Position numbers and translations under genes: made by a program | The notes under the pieces: model-generated | Seen by the model: only the letters and a program-made list of their open reading frames with translations | The model's database searches: none | What the model was told of the DNA's origin: nothing | NCBI RefSeq assembly: GCF_029543245.1 | Contig: NZ_JARQWV010000004.1 | Location: 186,001 to 250,000 of the forward strand | Reading direction: 5' to 3' | DNA from: Caulobacter endophyticus | GTDB taxonomy: Bacteria; Pseudomonadota; Alphaproteobacteria; Caulobacterales; Caulobacteraceae | Length of the DNA: 64,000 nucleotides | Shown here: positions 53,564-61,732 of the stretch, piece after piece | Layout of the letters: each line of letters starts with the position of its first letter | How positions within the stretch are numbered: the stretch's first letter is position 1

Positions 53564-53681
53564 CGGACAGGGCCTTTGCTCACCCGCCGCGGAAGGCTCC
53601 TCCTCCCAGACCCGGCGGGCTCGCCGGCCCCGGCCCTGCCTCTTCCTCCTGGAACCGTCCCAAGCCAGGCCAGCAGAATGC

Positions 53682-53708
53682 GAGCCCCCGCCTGGAGGGC
53701 GGGGGCTC
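53682..53708. other. Strong intergenic hairpin
   Basis: GAGCCCCCGCC and GGCGGGGGCTC form a perfect 11-bp stem with a five-base loop, six bases after the stop of the ParB-unit C-terminal gene. No U-tract follows. It probably stabilises the 3' end or partially terminates before the helicase gene. Confidence 0.6.
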
Positions 53709-53714
53709 GCGCCG

Positions 53715-55127
53715 TCAAGCCGCGATCACCGACGCAGCCTCGTCCTTATCGTCGGCGGCGCCGACGTCGCCTTCGGCCGAGCCGGCCTCGAGCGCCTGGC
53801 CGGTCATGACGCGAGCCATGGGGCCGGTCACGGGGCCGGCGTCGTCCCCGACGGCGGTCTTGGGTCGCTCTTGCGCCGCCTCGACCCGCGGCTCGGCCGA
53901 CGCCCAGGAGAGGGCGGCCGGCGCCCAGCGCCGCTGCGCGGCCGCATCCGCCACCAGGATGACCAGGTCGTCCTTCTTCAGGCCCGCGGCGCGATCATCC
54001 TCGACCTCCATGGCCGACAGCATGGCCAGGAGCTGCTTTTTGGAATGCAGCGCCAGGAACGGGACGTCGGCGCACCAATGGGTCGAGAGGTCGGTGTCGC
54101 AAAGGGCGGCGATCTCGACCGCCTCGGCCCGCGCGCTGCGCCGGATCAGGGTGTTGCGCACCTCCTTCAGGTCCACGGACACCGCCACCAGTTCGGCCAG
54201 CAGCGCCATCTTCTCGCCGTGCGGCAGTCCGTCGACGAAGCCGATCGGCCGCAGGCCGGAGGCCAGATAGGCCTCGCGCCTCGCCGCCAGGCGCTCGAAC
54301 ACCTCCCCGTCGAGGGCCGGCATCGGCGGCGCGCCCCTGCGGGCGTAGGCGCTGGCCTCCACGGTCAGGGCCGACTCGCTGGGGCGGCTCGTCCCGCGCA
54401 GGGCCAGGCATTTGAAGAGCTGGGCCAGGAGAGCGGTGAGGGCGGCGGCGGGATCGTCGGCCAGATCCCGGATCAGGCCGCGCGTGGCGGTATCCGTCCG
54501 GGTCTCGTGCAGGTGGTGTCCGGCCCCGTCCAGTTCGACGCTCACCTTGGCCGCCGCGATGTCCGGCGGGCTGGCCGAGGCGGCGATGCGCGGCGCGGTT
54601 TCGTCATCGATCTCATCCTCATCAAGGATCTCCTCGACCTCCTTTCGGAAGAAGCGGGCCTCGACTCCGAGATCGGCGCTGGGCGACAGCAAGAGCGCCC
54701 CCAGTTCTCCTCGGCCCAGACCAGCGGCGGCCAACGCGGCGTCCGCCGTGATCAGCTCGACCATGGCGTCCAAAGCCGCCTCGCTGTCGAACGTCATCGC
54801 CTTCAGCCGGACCCTGGCCGCGTCGAGCGCCTCGCGCGCACTGGCCCGCGCGACCTTCTGAGCGTCGGTGAGGTCGCCGTGATAGACGTATGGCAGGGTC
54901 TCGTAGCCGTCGGGCGCGGCGACGCCGCCGTCCGGCCCGCTGAACACCGTCAGCCCCAGCGCGACCAGCTTGTCTGCGAGTTCATCGACCCGCGACTGCC
55001 ACAGCCGCTGCAGAAGATCCGGATCGAGCACGACGTCGGGCATTTCGCCGAAGAGGTCGCTGCTGGAGCCGCCGCCGGCCGCGGTGTAGCGGGCCATGCC
55101 GACCAGCGCCACGCGCGGGTCCTTCAC
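53715..55127 (-). CDS. C-terminal component of a split ParB-like protein
   Basis: A 470-residue protein from a GTG start overlapping the upstream ParB-domain gene by four bases (GTGA). It contains YTAAGGGSSSDLFGEMPDVV, LDPDLLQRLWQSRVDELADK, then alternating helical regions and KKQLLAMLSAMEVEDDRAAG, the C-terminal part of the roughly 700-residue ParB/RepB-like proteins of alphaproteobacterial mobile elements. In those proteins the ParB nuclease and this part are one polypeptide. Here they are two translationally coupled proteins that presumably work as a complex. Confidence 0.78.
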   Translation of the reverse strand: MKDPRVALVGMARYTAAGGGSSSDLFGEMPDVVLDPDLLQRLWQSRVDELADKLVALGLTVFSGPDGGVAAPDGYETLPYVYHGDLTDAQKVARASAREALDAARVRLKAMTFDSEAALDAMVELITADAALAAAGLGRGELGALLLSPSADLGVEARFFRKEVEEILDEDEIDDETAPRIAASASPPDIAAAKVSVELDGAGHHLHETRTDTATRGLIRDLADDPAAALTALLAQLFKCLALRGTSRPSESALTVEASAYARRGAPPMPALDGEVFERLAARREAYLASGLRPIGFVDGLPHGEKMALLAELVAVSVDLKEVRNTLIRRSARAEAVEIAALCDTDLSTHWCADVPFLALHSKKQLLAMLSAMEVEDDRAAGLKKDDLVILVADAAAQRRWAPAALSWASAEPRVEAAQERPKTAVGDDAGPVTGPMARVMTGQALEAGSAEGDVGAADDKDEAASVIAA

Positions 55128-55816
55128 GCTGACCCGTCCGCCTTCGACGCGGCGCGCAGCTGGTAGTCCTGCAGGTGGCCGTCCAGGGCGGCCTGGGCGA
55201 GCTGGCCCTGCTGGGCCTTGTCGTCGATGCGCGCGAAGAGCTTGACCTGTTTGAGGGTCAGGCGACCCTGGCGGAAGGCGTCGAGCACCTTGGCGTGCAC
55301 GCCGGCCAGGGCTTCCAGGCGGCGGATCTCGACGACGTCATAGCCCAGGGCCTTGCCGATGGCGGCCGTATCCATGCGGGCCTTGCGGAACTTGCCGATG
55401 GCCAGGATCACCGCGGCGGTGTGGATCGGCGCGCGCTCGGTGTTGGGCAGGACCAGGGCGGCGGCCTGGGCGGCCTTGCTCACCGCCACCTGGCAGGCGA
55501 CCGGATGATCGTCGTCGATGTCGCCGCGATCTCGGCGCAGCAGCAGCGCCATGCGACGCCGGCGGCCGTCCAGCACCATGAACGGCGCCTCGCCCTTGCG
55601 GCCGGGTCGCACGATCGGCGCGATCAGGACCCCGGCCGCACCGATGGTGTCGGCCAGCTGAGGAATGTCATCGTCGACCGGCTCGTCGAAGCGAAGGTTC
55701 TCCGGCGCCAGGTCCAGGTCCCCCAGGCGGACGCGGAGCGTCTGGAAGTCCTGGAGCTTGGCCTCTGGAGCGGCGGGCTCGCTAGAGGCGGTCGGGACGG
55801 TGCGGGTCTTGGTCAT
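55124..55816 (-). CDS. ParB/Spo0J-type N-terminal domain protein
   Basis: About 230 residues from MTKTRTVPTASSEP. LRVRLGDLDLAPENLRFDEP, then PIVRPGRKGEAPFMVLDGRR and RMALLLRR form the ParB N-terminal (CTPase-type) domain. A helix-turn-helix region follows with DTAAIGKALGYDVVEIRRLE and LTLKQVKLFARI. It probably binds element DNA for partition or regulation. No ParA is encoded in the window. The protein stops where related proteins continue into the domain encoded by the next gene. Confidence 0.85.
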   Translation of the reverse strand: MTKTRTVPTASSEPAAPEAKLQDFQTLRVRLGDLDLAPENLRFDEPVDDDIPQLADTIGAAGVLIAPIVRPGRKGEAPFMVLDGRRRRMALLLRRDRGDIDDDHPVACQVAVSKAAQAAALVLPNTERAPIHTAAVILAIGKFRKARMDTAAIGKALGYDVVEIRRLEALAGVHAKVLDAFRQGRLTLKQVKLFARIDDKAQQGQLAQAALDGHLQDYQLRAASKADGSA

Positions 55817-55893
55817 GTCGAAGCTCCCGCGCCGGGCCAGGCCCATCCTGGATCCTCGGCGCGCCCGCGCCGGCCCTGCCTTTGTCCTTTTGG

Positions 55894-56772
55894 TCAGAGC
55901 TCGGCCTTGGCCGCCTCGTCCCAGTCGCCGATGCCAGGCGGGGGCAGGGCGATCTGGGTCCTTATGCCGCCATCGCCCAGCGCCTCGGCCAGCTGCCGGG
56001 CCGAGGCCTCGCCGTCAGGGCCCCGATCTGCGGCGATCAGCACGAAGCGCACGCCCGCGGGCGGCCGCCAGCGCCGCAGGTTCGAAGTCGACAGCAGCGC
56101 CCAGGCCGGAAGGGCGAACCGACGTCGGGCGGCCAGGGCCGTGAACACCCCTTCGGCCACCAGCAGATCCGGCCCTGCAGCATCGAGGCGCACGGCGCTG
56201 CCGGCCGGGATCAGGCCGACGGTCTTGCGCGGCAGGGCCAGGTCGGTGGCGCGCCGTCCGCCGGGGGTCAGATAGGTGAGCTCGACGGCGGTGACCGTTC
56301 CGTCGGGACCCTGCACGCCGGCCATCAGGGCCGGGCGCGCGGCCCCTGTCGGCCGATAGACCGCGAGCGGCGCGGCCGGATGATGGCGCAGCGCGTCGGG
56401 TCCGGGGATGTCGCCCGCGACGCCGCGACCTCGGCAGTGGCGTTCGGACAGCGTGGCGGCGACAGGCCGGCCCTGGCGCCAGAGCCGCAGGGCCGCGTCG
56501 CGGCGCGCTGCGCGCCCCCGATCCGAAGCGGTCTCGACCGGCGCCGCCGCGGTCCAGTCTGCGGACGGTGCCAGCAAACCAAGGTCGCGCAGATGATCGC
56601 GCACGGCGCGCCAGTCGCCGCCGGCGAAGCTATGGACGATGACCCGGCCGTCGCGCTCCAGCAGCGACACCGAGCGATCGCGCCGACTGTGGCCGGGGGC
56701 GGGGATGTTGGCGCGGCGACCTCCGTCATAGAGGTCGCCGCCCAAGCGGCGGACGATGGCGCGCAACGACAT
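55894..56772 (-). CDS. Toprim-domain (DNA primase/topoisomerase-like) protein
   Basis: A 292-residue protein. The N-terminus (LRAIVRRLGGDLYDGGRRAN, then IPAPGHSRRDRSVSLLERDG) resembles the zinc-ribbon region of DnaG-like primases but lacks the Cys cluster. The C-terminal half has a Toprim core with LLVAEGVFTALAARRRFALP (catalytic Glu), FVLIAADRGPDGEASARQLA (the DxD-like acidic site) and a final DWDEAAKAEL. It probably supports replication or transfer of the element. It is first in a run of four backbone genes on the minus strand. Confidence 0.85.
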   Translation of the reverse strand: MSLRAIVRRLGGDLYDGGRRANIPAPGHSRRDRSVSLLERDGRVIVHSFAGGDWRAVRDHLRDLGLLAPSADWTAAAPVETASDRGRAARRDAALRLWRQGRPVAATLSERHCRGRGVAGDIPGPDALRHHPAAPLAVYRPTGAARPALMAGVQGPDGTVTAVELTYLTPGGRRATDLALPRKTVGLIPAGSAVRLDAAGPDLLVAEGVFTALAARRRFALPAWALLSTSNLRRWRPPAGVRFVLIAADRGPDGEASARQLAEALGDGGIRTQIALPPPGIGDWDEAAKAEL

Positions 56773-56910
56773 GGGCAGGACTCCTTGGCCGCATCAGGCA
56801 GCCCGCCCGTCCAAGCCCCGGCTTGGCCTTTGTCACGGCGGCCCCTCAAGCGCTCCGGCCGGGCGTCCGCGCCGCAGGCCGGTCAGGCGCAGCAACAGCC
56901 GCCTAACAAC

Positions 56911-57011
56911 TTATACGGATAACCGTATAATGGGTGATTATACGGTTATCCGTATATCCTTGCTTTATACGCCATGCCGTATAATCTTGCACTATACGCA
57001 ATGGCGTATAA
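56911..57011. promoter_or_regulatory. Four-palindrome operator array of hipBA
   Basis: Four palindromes of 19-20 bp with outer arms TATACG and CGTATA lie at 56911-56930, 56938-56956, 56965-56984 and 56992-57011. Centres are 26.5-27.5 bp apart. The first pair shares the core GGATAACC/GGTTATCC, and the second pair differs in the core. They fill the 100 bp before the hipB start and match the multi-operator layout of E. coli hipBA in number, not in sequence. Confidence 0.9.
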
Positions 57012-57027
57012 AGGTCGGAGACACGCC

Positions 57028-57276
57028 GTGGACATCATCGTCCGAAACGAAAGTCAGCTCGCCGCGAGCCTCAAGCGCTTTCGCAAGAAGGCCGACCTGA
57101 CCCAGACCGAGCTGGGCCGCGCCGCCCAGCTGCGCCAGGCCACCATCTCCGAGCTCGAAGCCGGCAAGGGCGCCACTCTGGAAACCCTTTTCACGGTCCT
57201 GGCCGTGCTCAACCTCGAACTGGTCGTGCGGCCTCGCCGAACCGTCGACGACGCGGCCTTGGCGGACCTCTTCTGA
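57028..57276 (+). CDS. hipB: HipB-type antitoxin/repressor
   Basis: About 82 residues from the GTG at 57028, which has CGGAG eight bases upstream. An ATG at 56974 lies inside the operator array and is unlikely. The Xre helix-turn-helix is FRKKADLTQTELGRAAQLRQ followed by ATISELEAGKGATLETLFTV, and the C-terminal strand LNLELVVRPR matches HipB dimer contacts. It represses its own operon and neutralises HipA. Its stop overlaps the hipA start (TGATG). Confidence 0.93.
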   Translation: MDIIVRNESQLAASLKRFRKKADLTQTELGRAAQLRQATISELEAGKGATLETLFTVLAVLNLELVVRPRRTVDDAALADLF

Positions 57277-58610
57277 TGGCCCGCCGCCCGCGCCACAGTC
57301 CGCTGGCCGTCTACATGAACGGCCGGCGGGTCGGGCTGCTGCGTCGCGAGCCCAGCGGAGCCGTCGATTTCACCTACGACGCCGAATGGCTGACGGTAGG
57401 CGCCGCCTTGCCCGTTTCGCTATCCCTGCCGCTGCGCGAGGACCGCTACGTCGGCGCGCCGGTGATGGCCGTCTTCGACAACCTGCTGCCCGACAACATC
57501 GACATCCGCAGCCGCGTCGCGGCCAGGGTGGGCGCCGAAGGCGCAGATCCCTACAGCCTGCTGTCGGCGCTGGGCCGCGACTGCGTCGGCGCTCTGCAAT
57601 TTCTCCCCGAGAGCGCGCCGCCGCCGGTTGTCGGCCGGGTGGAGGGCCAGCCCATGACCGAGGCGGCCATCGCCAGGATCCTGGCCAATCTGGCCCGCGC
57701 GCCCCTGGGTCTGGAGCCCGACGATGATTTTCGCATCTCGATCGCCGGCGCACAGGAAAAGACCGCCTTCCTGCGCCAGGACGGCCAATGGCTGCGACCG
57801 CTGGGCGCGACCCCGACCACCCACATCTTCAAGCCGCAGATCGGCCGCCTGCCCAACGGCCTGGACCTCTCCAACAGCGTGGAGAACGAATACCTCTGCC
57901 TGACCCTGCTGGCGGCGTGGGGCTTGCCCAGCGCCGCCGTCGAGATGGCCAGCTTCGAGGACCGGCGGGTTCTGATCGTCGAGCGGTTCGACCGCTTCCA
58001 CGACCGGGATCATCGCCTCCTGCGCCGCCCGCAGGAGGACTTCTGCCAGGCCCTCTCCACGCCGTGGGTGGGCAAGTATGAGGCCGACGGCGGCCCCGGC
58101 GTCCTCAAAGGCTTGGATCTGCTGGCCGCGAGCGACACGCCCGCCAACGATCGCCCGGCCTTCCTGAAGGCCCAGGTCGCCTTGTGGCTGCTGGGGGCCA
58201 CCGACGGCCACGCCAAGAACTTCAGCCTCTTCCTGCAACCGGGCGGCGGCTTTCGGATGACCCCGCTCTATGACGTCCTGTCGGCCGAGCCCAGCCGCGC
58301 CGCCCGTCGGATCGAGCCCAAGCAGATGAAGCTGGCCATGGCCGTCGGCGATCGGCGGCATTACCGGGTCGGCGACATCGCCCCGCGTCACTTCGTCCAA
58401 AGCGGCGTGGCCGGCCGCCTGGATCCTGAGGCCGTCCGCAAGATGCTGGCCCACCTGGCGCAGGCTGGCCCTGCGGCGCTCGACCGGGTGCTGGCCTCGC
58501 TTCCCGCGAACTTTCCGGCCGCCGTCAGCGGCCCGATCGCCCAGGCGGCCCATGCCCGGCTGGCCCAGATCGGCCGATACCTGGATGGCGACGCCGCGAC
58601 CAAGGCTTGA
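57276..58610 (+). CDS. hipA: HipA-type serine/threonine kinase toxin
   Basis: A 444-residue full-length HipA. The N-terminal domain contains MNGRRVGLLRREPSGAVDFT and PVSLSLPLREDRY. The kinase core has SIAGAQEKTAFLR (ATP loop with the regulatory Ser), THIFKPQI, NEYLCLTLLAAWGLPSA, VERFDRF, and the catalytic LGATDGHAKNFSLFL followed by the metal-binding MTPLYDVLS. HipA kinases phosphorylate aminoacyl-tRNA synthetases (GltX in E. coli) and induce growth arrest. Here the pair probably stabilises the element by post-segregational killing (inference). Confidence 0.95.
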   Translation: MARRPRHSPLAVYMNGRRVGLLRREPSGAVDFTYDAEWLTVGAALPVSLSLPLREDRYVGAPVMAVFDNLLPDNIDIRSRVAARVGAEGADPYSLLSALGRDCVGALQFLPESAPPPVVGRVEGQPMTEAAIARILANLARAPLGLEPDDDFRISIAGAQEKTAFLRQDGQWLRPLGATPTTHIFKPQIGRLPNGLDLSNSVENEYLCLTLLAAWGLPSAAVEMASFEDRRVLIVERFDRFHDRDHRLLRRPQEDFCQALSTPWVGKYEADGGPGVLKGLDLLAASDTPANDRPAFLKAQVALWLLGATDGHAKNFSLFLQPGGGFRMTPLYDVLSAEPSRAARRIEPKQMKLAMAVGDRRHYRVGDIAPRHFVQSGVAGRLDPEAVRKMLAHLAQAGPAALDRVLASLPANFPAAVSGPIAQAAHARLAQIGRYLDGDAATKA

Positions 58611-58700
58611 GCGGCCCGCCACCGACGCGGCCAATGGCCCACGACGCGGCGCCAAAAATCGCCGCTCACGCGCATGAAGCGCCGTCATCGGCATATTCCC

Positions 58701-59963
58701 CTAGCCCCTGCGCGAGGCGGGCGCTCTTGGCGGCGCCTTGGCCAAGCGATCCTTGAGCCCATAGAGACTGGGCAGGAGCTTCAGGCCGCCGAACCGCTCG
58801 CGTTCGCACATGGCGCGCAGATAGCCGCCGGCCGAGCTGCGGATCTCCCCATCCTTCCAACGGGCCAGCACGGTGGCCAAGGCTATGGCGGCCCTGTTCC
58901 TGCCCATGGCCTCGCGCGCTTCGCGCACGGCCGACAGGTTGATCCCCATCAACGGCGCGGCCCGGCCGACCGCGTCGACAAGGTCCTCCCACTGGGCTGC
59001 GGACGGATCCTCCAGGAAATCCTCCAGCTCGGGCACGGCCTCGAGCACCAGCGACAGCGGGATGACCTCCTCGCTGATCGCCGCCTCCACCGCCGCCGGG
59101 TCAGCCTCCGCCGCCCGGCGGGCCGATCGCGCCGAGGGCTCGACTACCTCCTTTCGAGGAGAAGAATACGTTGCTCCTGCGGATCTAGGTTGGGTTGTAG
59201 GTTCTTTCTGGGCTTCGTCCAAGACGCCCCTGGGCTCATCATGAGTGGATTTGCGAGCCTTCACCCAGGCTGCGTCCACCGCGGCCAGCAGCGCCTGGAA
59301 CGTCTCATGCAGCGCCTCGAGCTCACCGAGGCTGGGGGTTCGCGGCAGGCGGCCGAGCGCCTGGTCTACCGCCCCGGCCCAGTCGTAGGTCGTAAAGCCC
59401 CGATGCACCGCGTCGGCGCAGACAGTGCGGATCTCGCGTCGGATCTCCCCGAGCTTGCGCTTGAGATGCCGGCGCTGGGCCTGCTCGAGACTACGGGCGG
59501 CGGCCAGGTCGGCGAACTCGTCCCAGCGCGCGGCCATGGGCGCCAGGTCAAAGCCGAAGGCCTCGACGATAAAGCCGCGCTCGTCGCGCCAGCCCCACCG
59601 CTTGCCGTTGCCGCTGTCCTTCATGTGCACGAGGCCGGAGCGGACGGCCAAGCGGATCAGGCCCTGCACGCAGCTGCGCGAGCGCTGCAGCTCCTCGCAG
59701 AGCGCATCGTTGGACGGCCAGGCCAAGGGATGGGTGCGACCCGTCCAGTCCTGCTCGGCGGTGACCCGCACAAGAGCGCGGATCAGGCGCACGAGTCCGT
59801 CACCGTACCCCAGACGGGGCGCGGCGCGCTCGAACCGGTCAAGCAGCATGGCCTTGGAGATACCCTCCGGCAGGCCCTGATAGGTATCGGCGAGCCTCGC
59901 CGCCGCCCACTGGGCGTCGGCCAGACGGCGCACGTCTCCTACCCCGTTCGAGACGGTCTGCAT
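58701..59963 (-). CDS. repC: RepC-type replication initiator
   Basis: A 420-residue initiator of the repABC/repC family. Landmarks: LAWPSNDALCEELQRSRSCV and GLIRLAVRSGLVHMKDSGNG (winged-helix DNA binding), FIVEAFGFDLAPMAARWDEF, then the conserved C-terminal half IPLSLVLEAVPELEDFL and AAIALATVLARWKDGEIRSS followed by GGYLRAMC. It initiates replication at an origin normally embedded in repC itself, and a lower-GC stretch near 59145-59225 (linker codons) is the likely site. No repA or repB lies upstream. A candidate antisense RNA is encoded opposite its leader. Confidence 0.93.
   Translation of the reverse strand: MQTVSNGVGDVRRLADAQWAAARLADTYQGLPEGISKAMLLDRFERAAPRLGYGDGLVRLIRALVRVTAEQDWTGRTHPLAWPSNDALCEELQRSRSCVQGLIRLAVRSGLVHMKDSGNGKRWGWRDERGFIVEAFGFDLAPMAARWDEFADLAAARSLEQAQRRHLKRKLGEIRREIRTVCADAVHRGFTTYDWAGAVDQALGRLPRTPSLGELEALHETFQALLAAVDAAWVKARKSTHDEPRGVLDEAQKEPTTQPRSAGATYSSPRKEVVEPSARSARRAAEADPAAVEAAISEEVIPLSLVLEAVPELEDFLEDPSAAQWEDLVDAVGRAAPLMGINLSAVREAREAMGRNRAAIALATVLARWKDGEIRSSAGGYLRAMCERERFGGLKLLPSLYGLKDRLAKAPPRAPASRRG
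59145..59225. other. Candidate replication origin inside repC
   Basis: A locally AT-rich stretch (GAAGAATACGTTGC, GGTTGGGTTGTAGGTTCTTT) in the middle of repC, encoding the variable linker between the two conserved halves. In repABC plasmids the origin lies in an AT-rich region of repC at about this place. Assignment is by analogy. Confidence 0.45.
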
Positions 59964-60029
59964 TTTCTGCTCCTCCTTAGGGAGGCCGCAGGCACACAGG
60001 TTCCCGTCGCGCGAACGCGCGTTTTTGGA

Positions 60030-60059
60030 TTGCAGCGATGTCGGTGATTCGGTTAGAAA
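60030..60059 (+). promoter_or_regulatory. Putative promoter of the repC antisense RNA
   Basis: TTGCAG, 18 bases, TAGAAA on the plus strand, opposite the repC leader and about 60 bp upstream of the terminator at 60119. A weak sigma-70 match supported mainly by context. Confidence 0.35.
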
Positions 60060-60065
60060 GAGCAG

Positions 60066-60147
60066 GAACTAGGAGCTCGGTCGGGGTTGGCGCCCCGTCT
60101 AGCGAATGACCTGGAGAACCCGGCGCGTTACAGCGAGCCGGGTTTTT
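60066..60147 (+). ncRNA. Candidate counter-transcribed RNA controlling repC
   Basis: The plus strand opposite the repC leader (repC starts at 59963, minus) carries two hairpins: GGGG-TTGGCG-CCCC near 60083-60096, then AACCCGGC ... GCCGGGTT at 60117-60144, followed by TTTTT. repABC-type replicons encode a short antisense RNA with a terminator hairpin at this place, which controls premature termination and translation of the repC mRNA. Size (about 80 nt) and orientation agree. No protein-coding gene would use this terminator. Confidence 0.58.
60119..60147 (+). terminator. Rho-independent terminator (repC antisense RNA)
   Basis: CCCGGC and GCCGGG form a 6-bp GC stem (8 bp with flanking A-T pairs) with a 12-base loop, followed by five T residues. 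Plus-strand orientation. Confidence 0.82.
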
Positions 60148-60384
60148 CTATGCGCTCACGGCGTGTTTCCTTTCCTCGTCGCCCCCGTCGAAATAGACCT
60201 CGAACACGTGTTCGAGGGCGTCCATCCGATTGGCGAAGCCTCGCTCGGCCTTCATCGCGTCAAGCAATTCGATGAAGCGTTTGCCGACCATGCCGTTCAG
60301 CTGAGCCTTGCCGGCCGCACGGGCCTCGGCGCGAAGGCGCTTCTGGTATTCAGCCTGGTATGCAAGATCGCGAGCGGTCTTCAT
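60148..60384 (-). CDS. Small RHH-like protein upstream of repC
   Basis: About 78 residues from MKTARDLAYQAEYQKRLRAE, preferred over the ATG at 60420 because GGCGGGG lies just before it. A basic helix (RAEARAAGKAQLNGMVGKRF) is followed by IELLDAMKAERGFANRMDAL and EHVFEVYF, a possible ribbon-helix-helix-like dimer. It lies 184 bp before repC on the same strand, in the place where repAB would be in a repABC operon, so it may regulate replication (inference). Confidence 0.65.
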   Translation of the reverse strand: MKTARDLAYQAEYQKRLRAEARAAGKAQLNGMVGKRFIELLDAMKAERGFANRMDALEHVFEVYFDGGDEERKHAVSA

Positions 60385-60511
60385 GGCCCCGCCGATAAGA
60401 TCGCGATTCCAGCCGGCCAACTAATAAAGGTAACCGGCGAAACACCCGCGTTAAGCGAATAATGACCCTTGATCTGACTGGGAATCGGGGCGCGATCCAT
60501 TGCTTGGTAAT

Positions 60512-61732
60512 TCAAGGGGATGACCCGCCTTCAGGCGGCAGGACGAGGTCGCGGTCGATCAGCACCCGGACAAGCTGGCCAGGCGCGATGCGCAAGGTCG
60601 GCGCCCTCTGCAGGTCGCGCTCGACAAGGCGCTGGCCGGTCTGGCCGGCTGAGGCCGCGACCCCGCCGGCCGCGTCCTGCAGCACGACCTGGTCGCCCCG
60701 TCGACCCACGCTATTTTGCGCCGCCGCGCCGCCGATCGAGATCAGGGTCGAAAGTCCGATGGCGCGGGCCAGCACCGGCAGGTGGCGATCGGTCTTGCCA
60801 GAAAGGCCGCTCATCCCGGCCGCGTCGAGCCCGACCATGGCGCCCAGATCGACGCTGCGGCCGCTGGGAAAGACCATCTGCGTCCAGACGACCAGCACCC
60901 GGTCCTGGCCATAGCCGACCTGGCTGTCATAGCGACCGATCAGGCGCGTCCCCTGCGGGATCAGGACCGTGCGCCCGGTGCGGTGATCGAACACCGGCTC
61001 GGTGACCTGGGCGATGACCGGTCCGGGCAGGTCCGAATTGATCCCGGTGACCAGGGCCGCCGAGACCAGGGCCCCGGCCTTGACCTCAAAGGGAGACAGG
61101 GGCGGCCGCGGCAGGATCGGGGCCAGCGGCCCGCGCGCCGCCGCCGCGGCGATGAACTGCTCCCTGGCCGACGTAGGAGACGGCGGGGCGGGCGCCCCGT
61201 TCGGGCTTGCGGGGGCCAGGGTGGCCGCCGGCGCGGCGGGATCGAGCGCCTCGGCCGAGAGCCGCGCCACCGTCGCGCCGCCGGTCCCGTTGAAAAAGGG
61301 CGGCGAGGCCCGGGCGGCCAGGCGCTCCTGGCGGGCTTGCTGGACCTCGGGGAAGACCGGCGGGGCCGGCTGCGGCGCCGCGGACGGCGCGGAGCCTGGC
61401 GAGGCCCCCGCACCCGTGGACGCGCCGAGCGGCGGGGGCAGGGCGGCCGGATCGTCGTACCGGGCCGGCAGGCGCGCCTCGATCGGCGTGGGTCCGTCCG
61501 CGGCGCGCGGCGGCGTCTGCGGCGCAGGCGCTCGCCGGGCCGGGCCCTGGCCCATGCCCAGGATGAATCCGGCGCCGATCACCAGGACGATGACGCCGGC
61601 GACGGCGGCGATCGCCGCGGGCCGATAGCGCGTGATCGGCCCGCGCGGGGCGACCAGGATCCCTTCGGCAGGTCGCTTGGACGCTGCGCCCGCCGCGGCG
61701 GAGGGATGGGAGACCGGCGGCTCGACGTTCAT
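60512..61732 (-). CDS. trbI: Conjugal transfer protein TrbI (VirB10-like)
   Basis: A 406-residue inner-to-outer membrane scaffold of the type IV secretion system. N-terminal cytoplasmic tail, one transmembrane segment (AAIAAVAGVIVLVIGAGFIL, about 38-57), a long Pro/Ala-rich periplasmic region, then the conserved VirB10 domain with VKAGALVSAALVTGINSDLP-like residues, IPQGTRLIGRYDSQVGYGQD and VWTQMVFPSGRSVDLG. Start overlaps the trbG stop by four bases. Confidence 0.95.
   Translation of the reverse strand: MNVEPPVSHPSAAAGAASKRPAEGILVAPRGPITRYRPAAIAAVAGVIVLVIGAGFILGMGQGPARRAPAPQTPPRAADGPTPIEARLPARYDDPAALPPPLGASTGAGASPGSAPSAAPQPAPPVFPEVQQARQERLAARASPPFFNGTGGATVARLSAEALDPAAPAATLAPASPNGAPAPPSPTSAREQFIAAAAARGPLAPILPRPPLSPFEVKAGALVSAALVTGINSDLPGPVIAQVTEPVFDHRTGRTVLIPQGTRLIGRYDSQVGYGQDRVLVVWTQMVFPSGRSVDLGAMVGLDAAGMSGLSGKTDRHLPVLARAIGLSTLISIGGAAAQNSVGRRGDQVVLQDAAGGVAASAGQTGQRLVERDLQRAPTLRIAPGQLVRVLIDRDLVLPPEGGSSP

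Noticed and set aside
50387..53809. 1140-codon plus-strand open frame opposite the methylase-helicase
   Set aside because: Antisense shadow of a clearly recognised gene. No domains or start signals.
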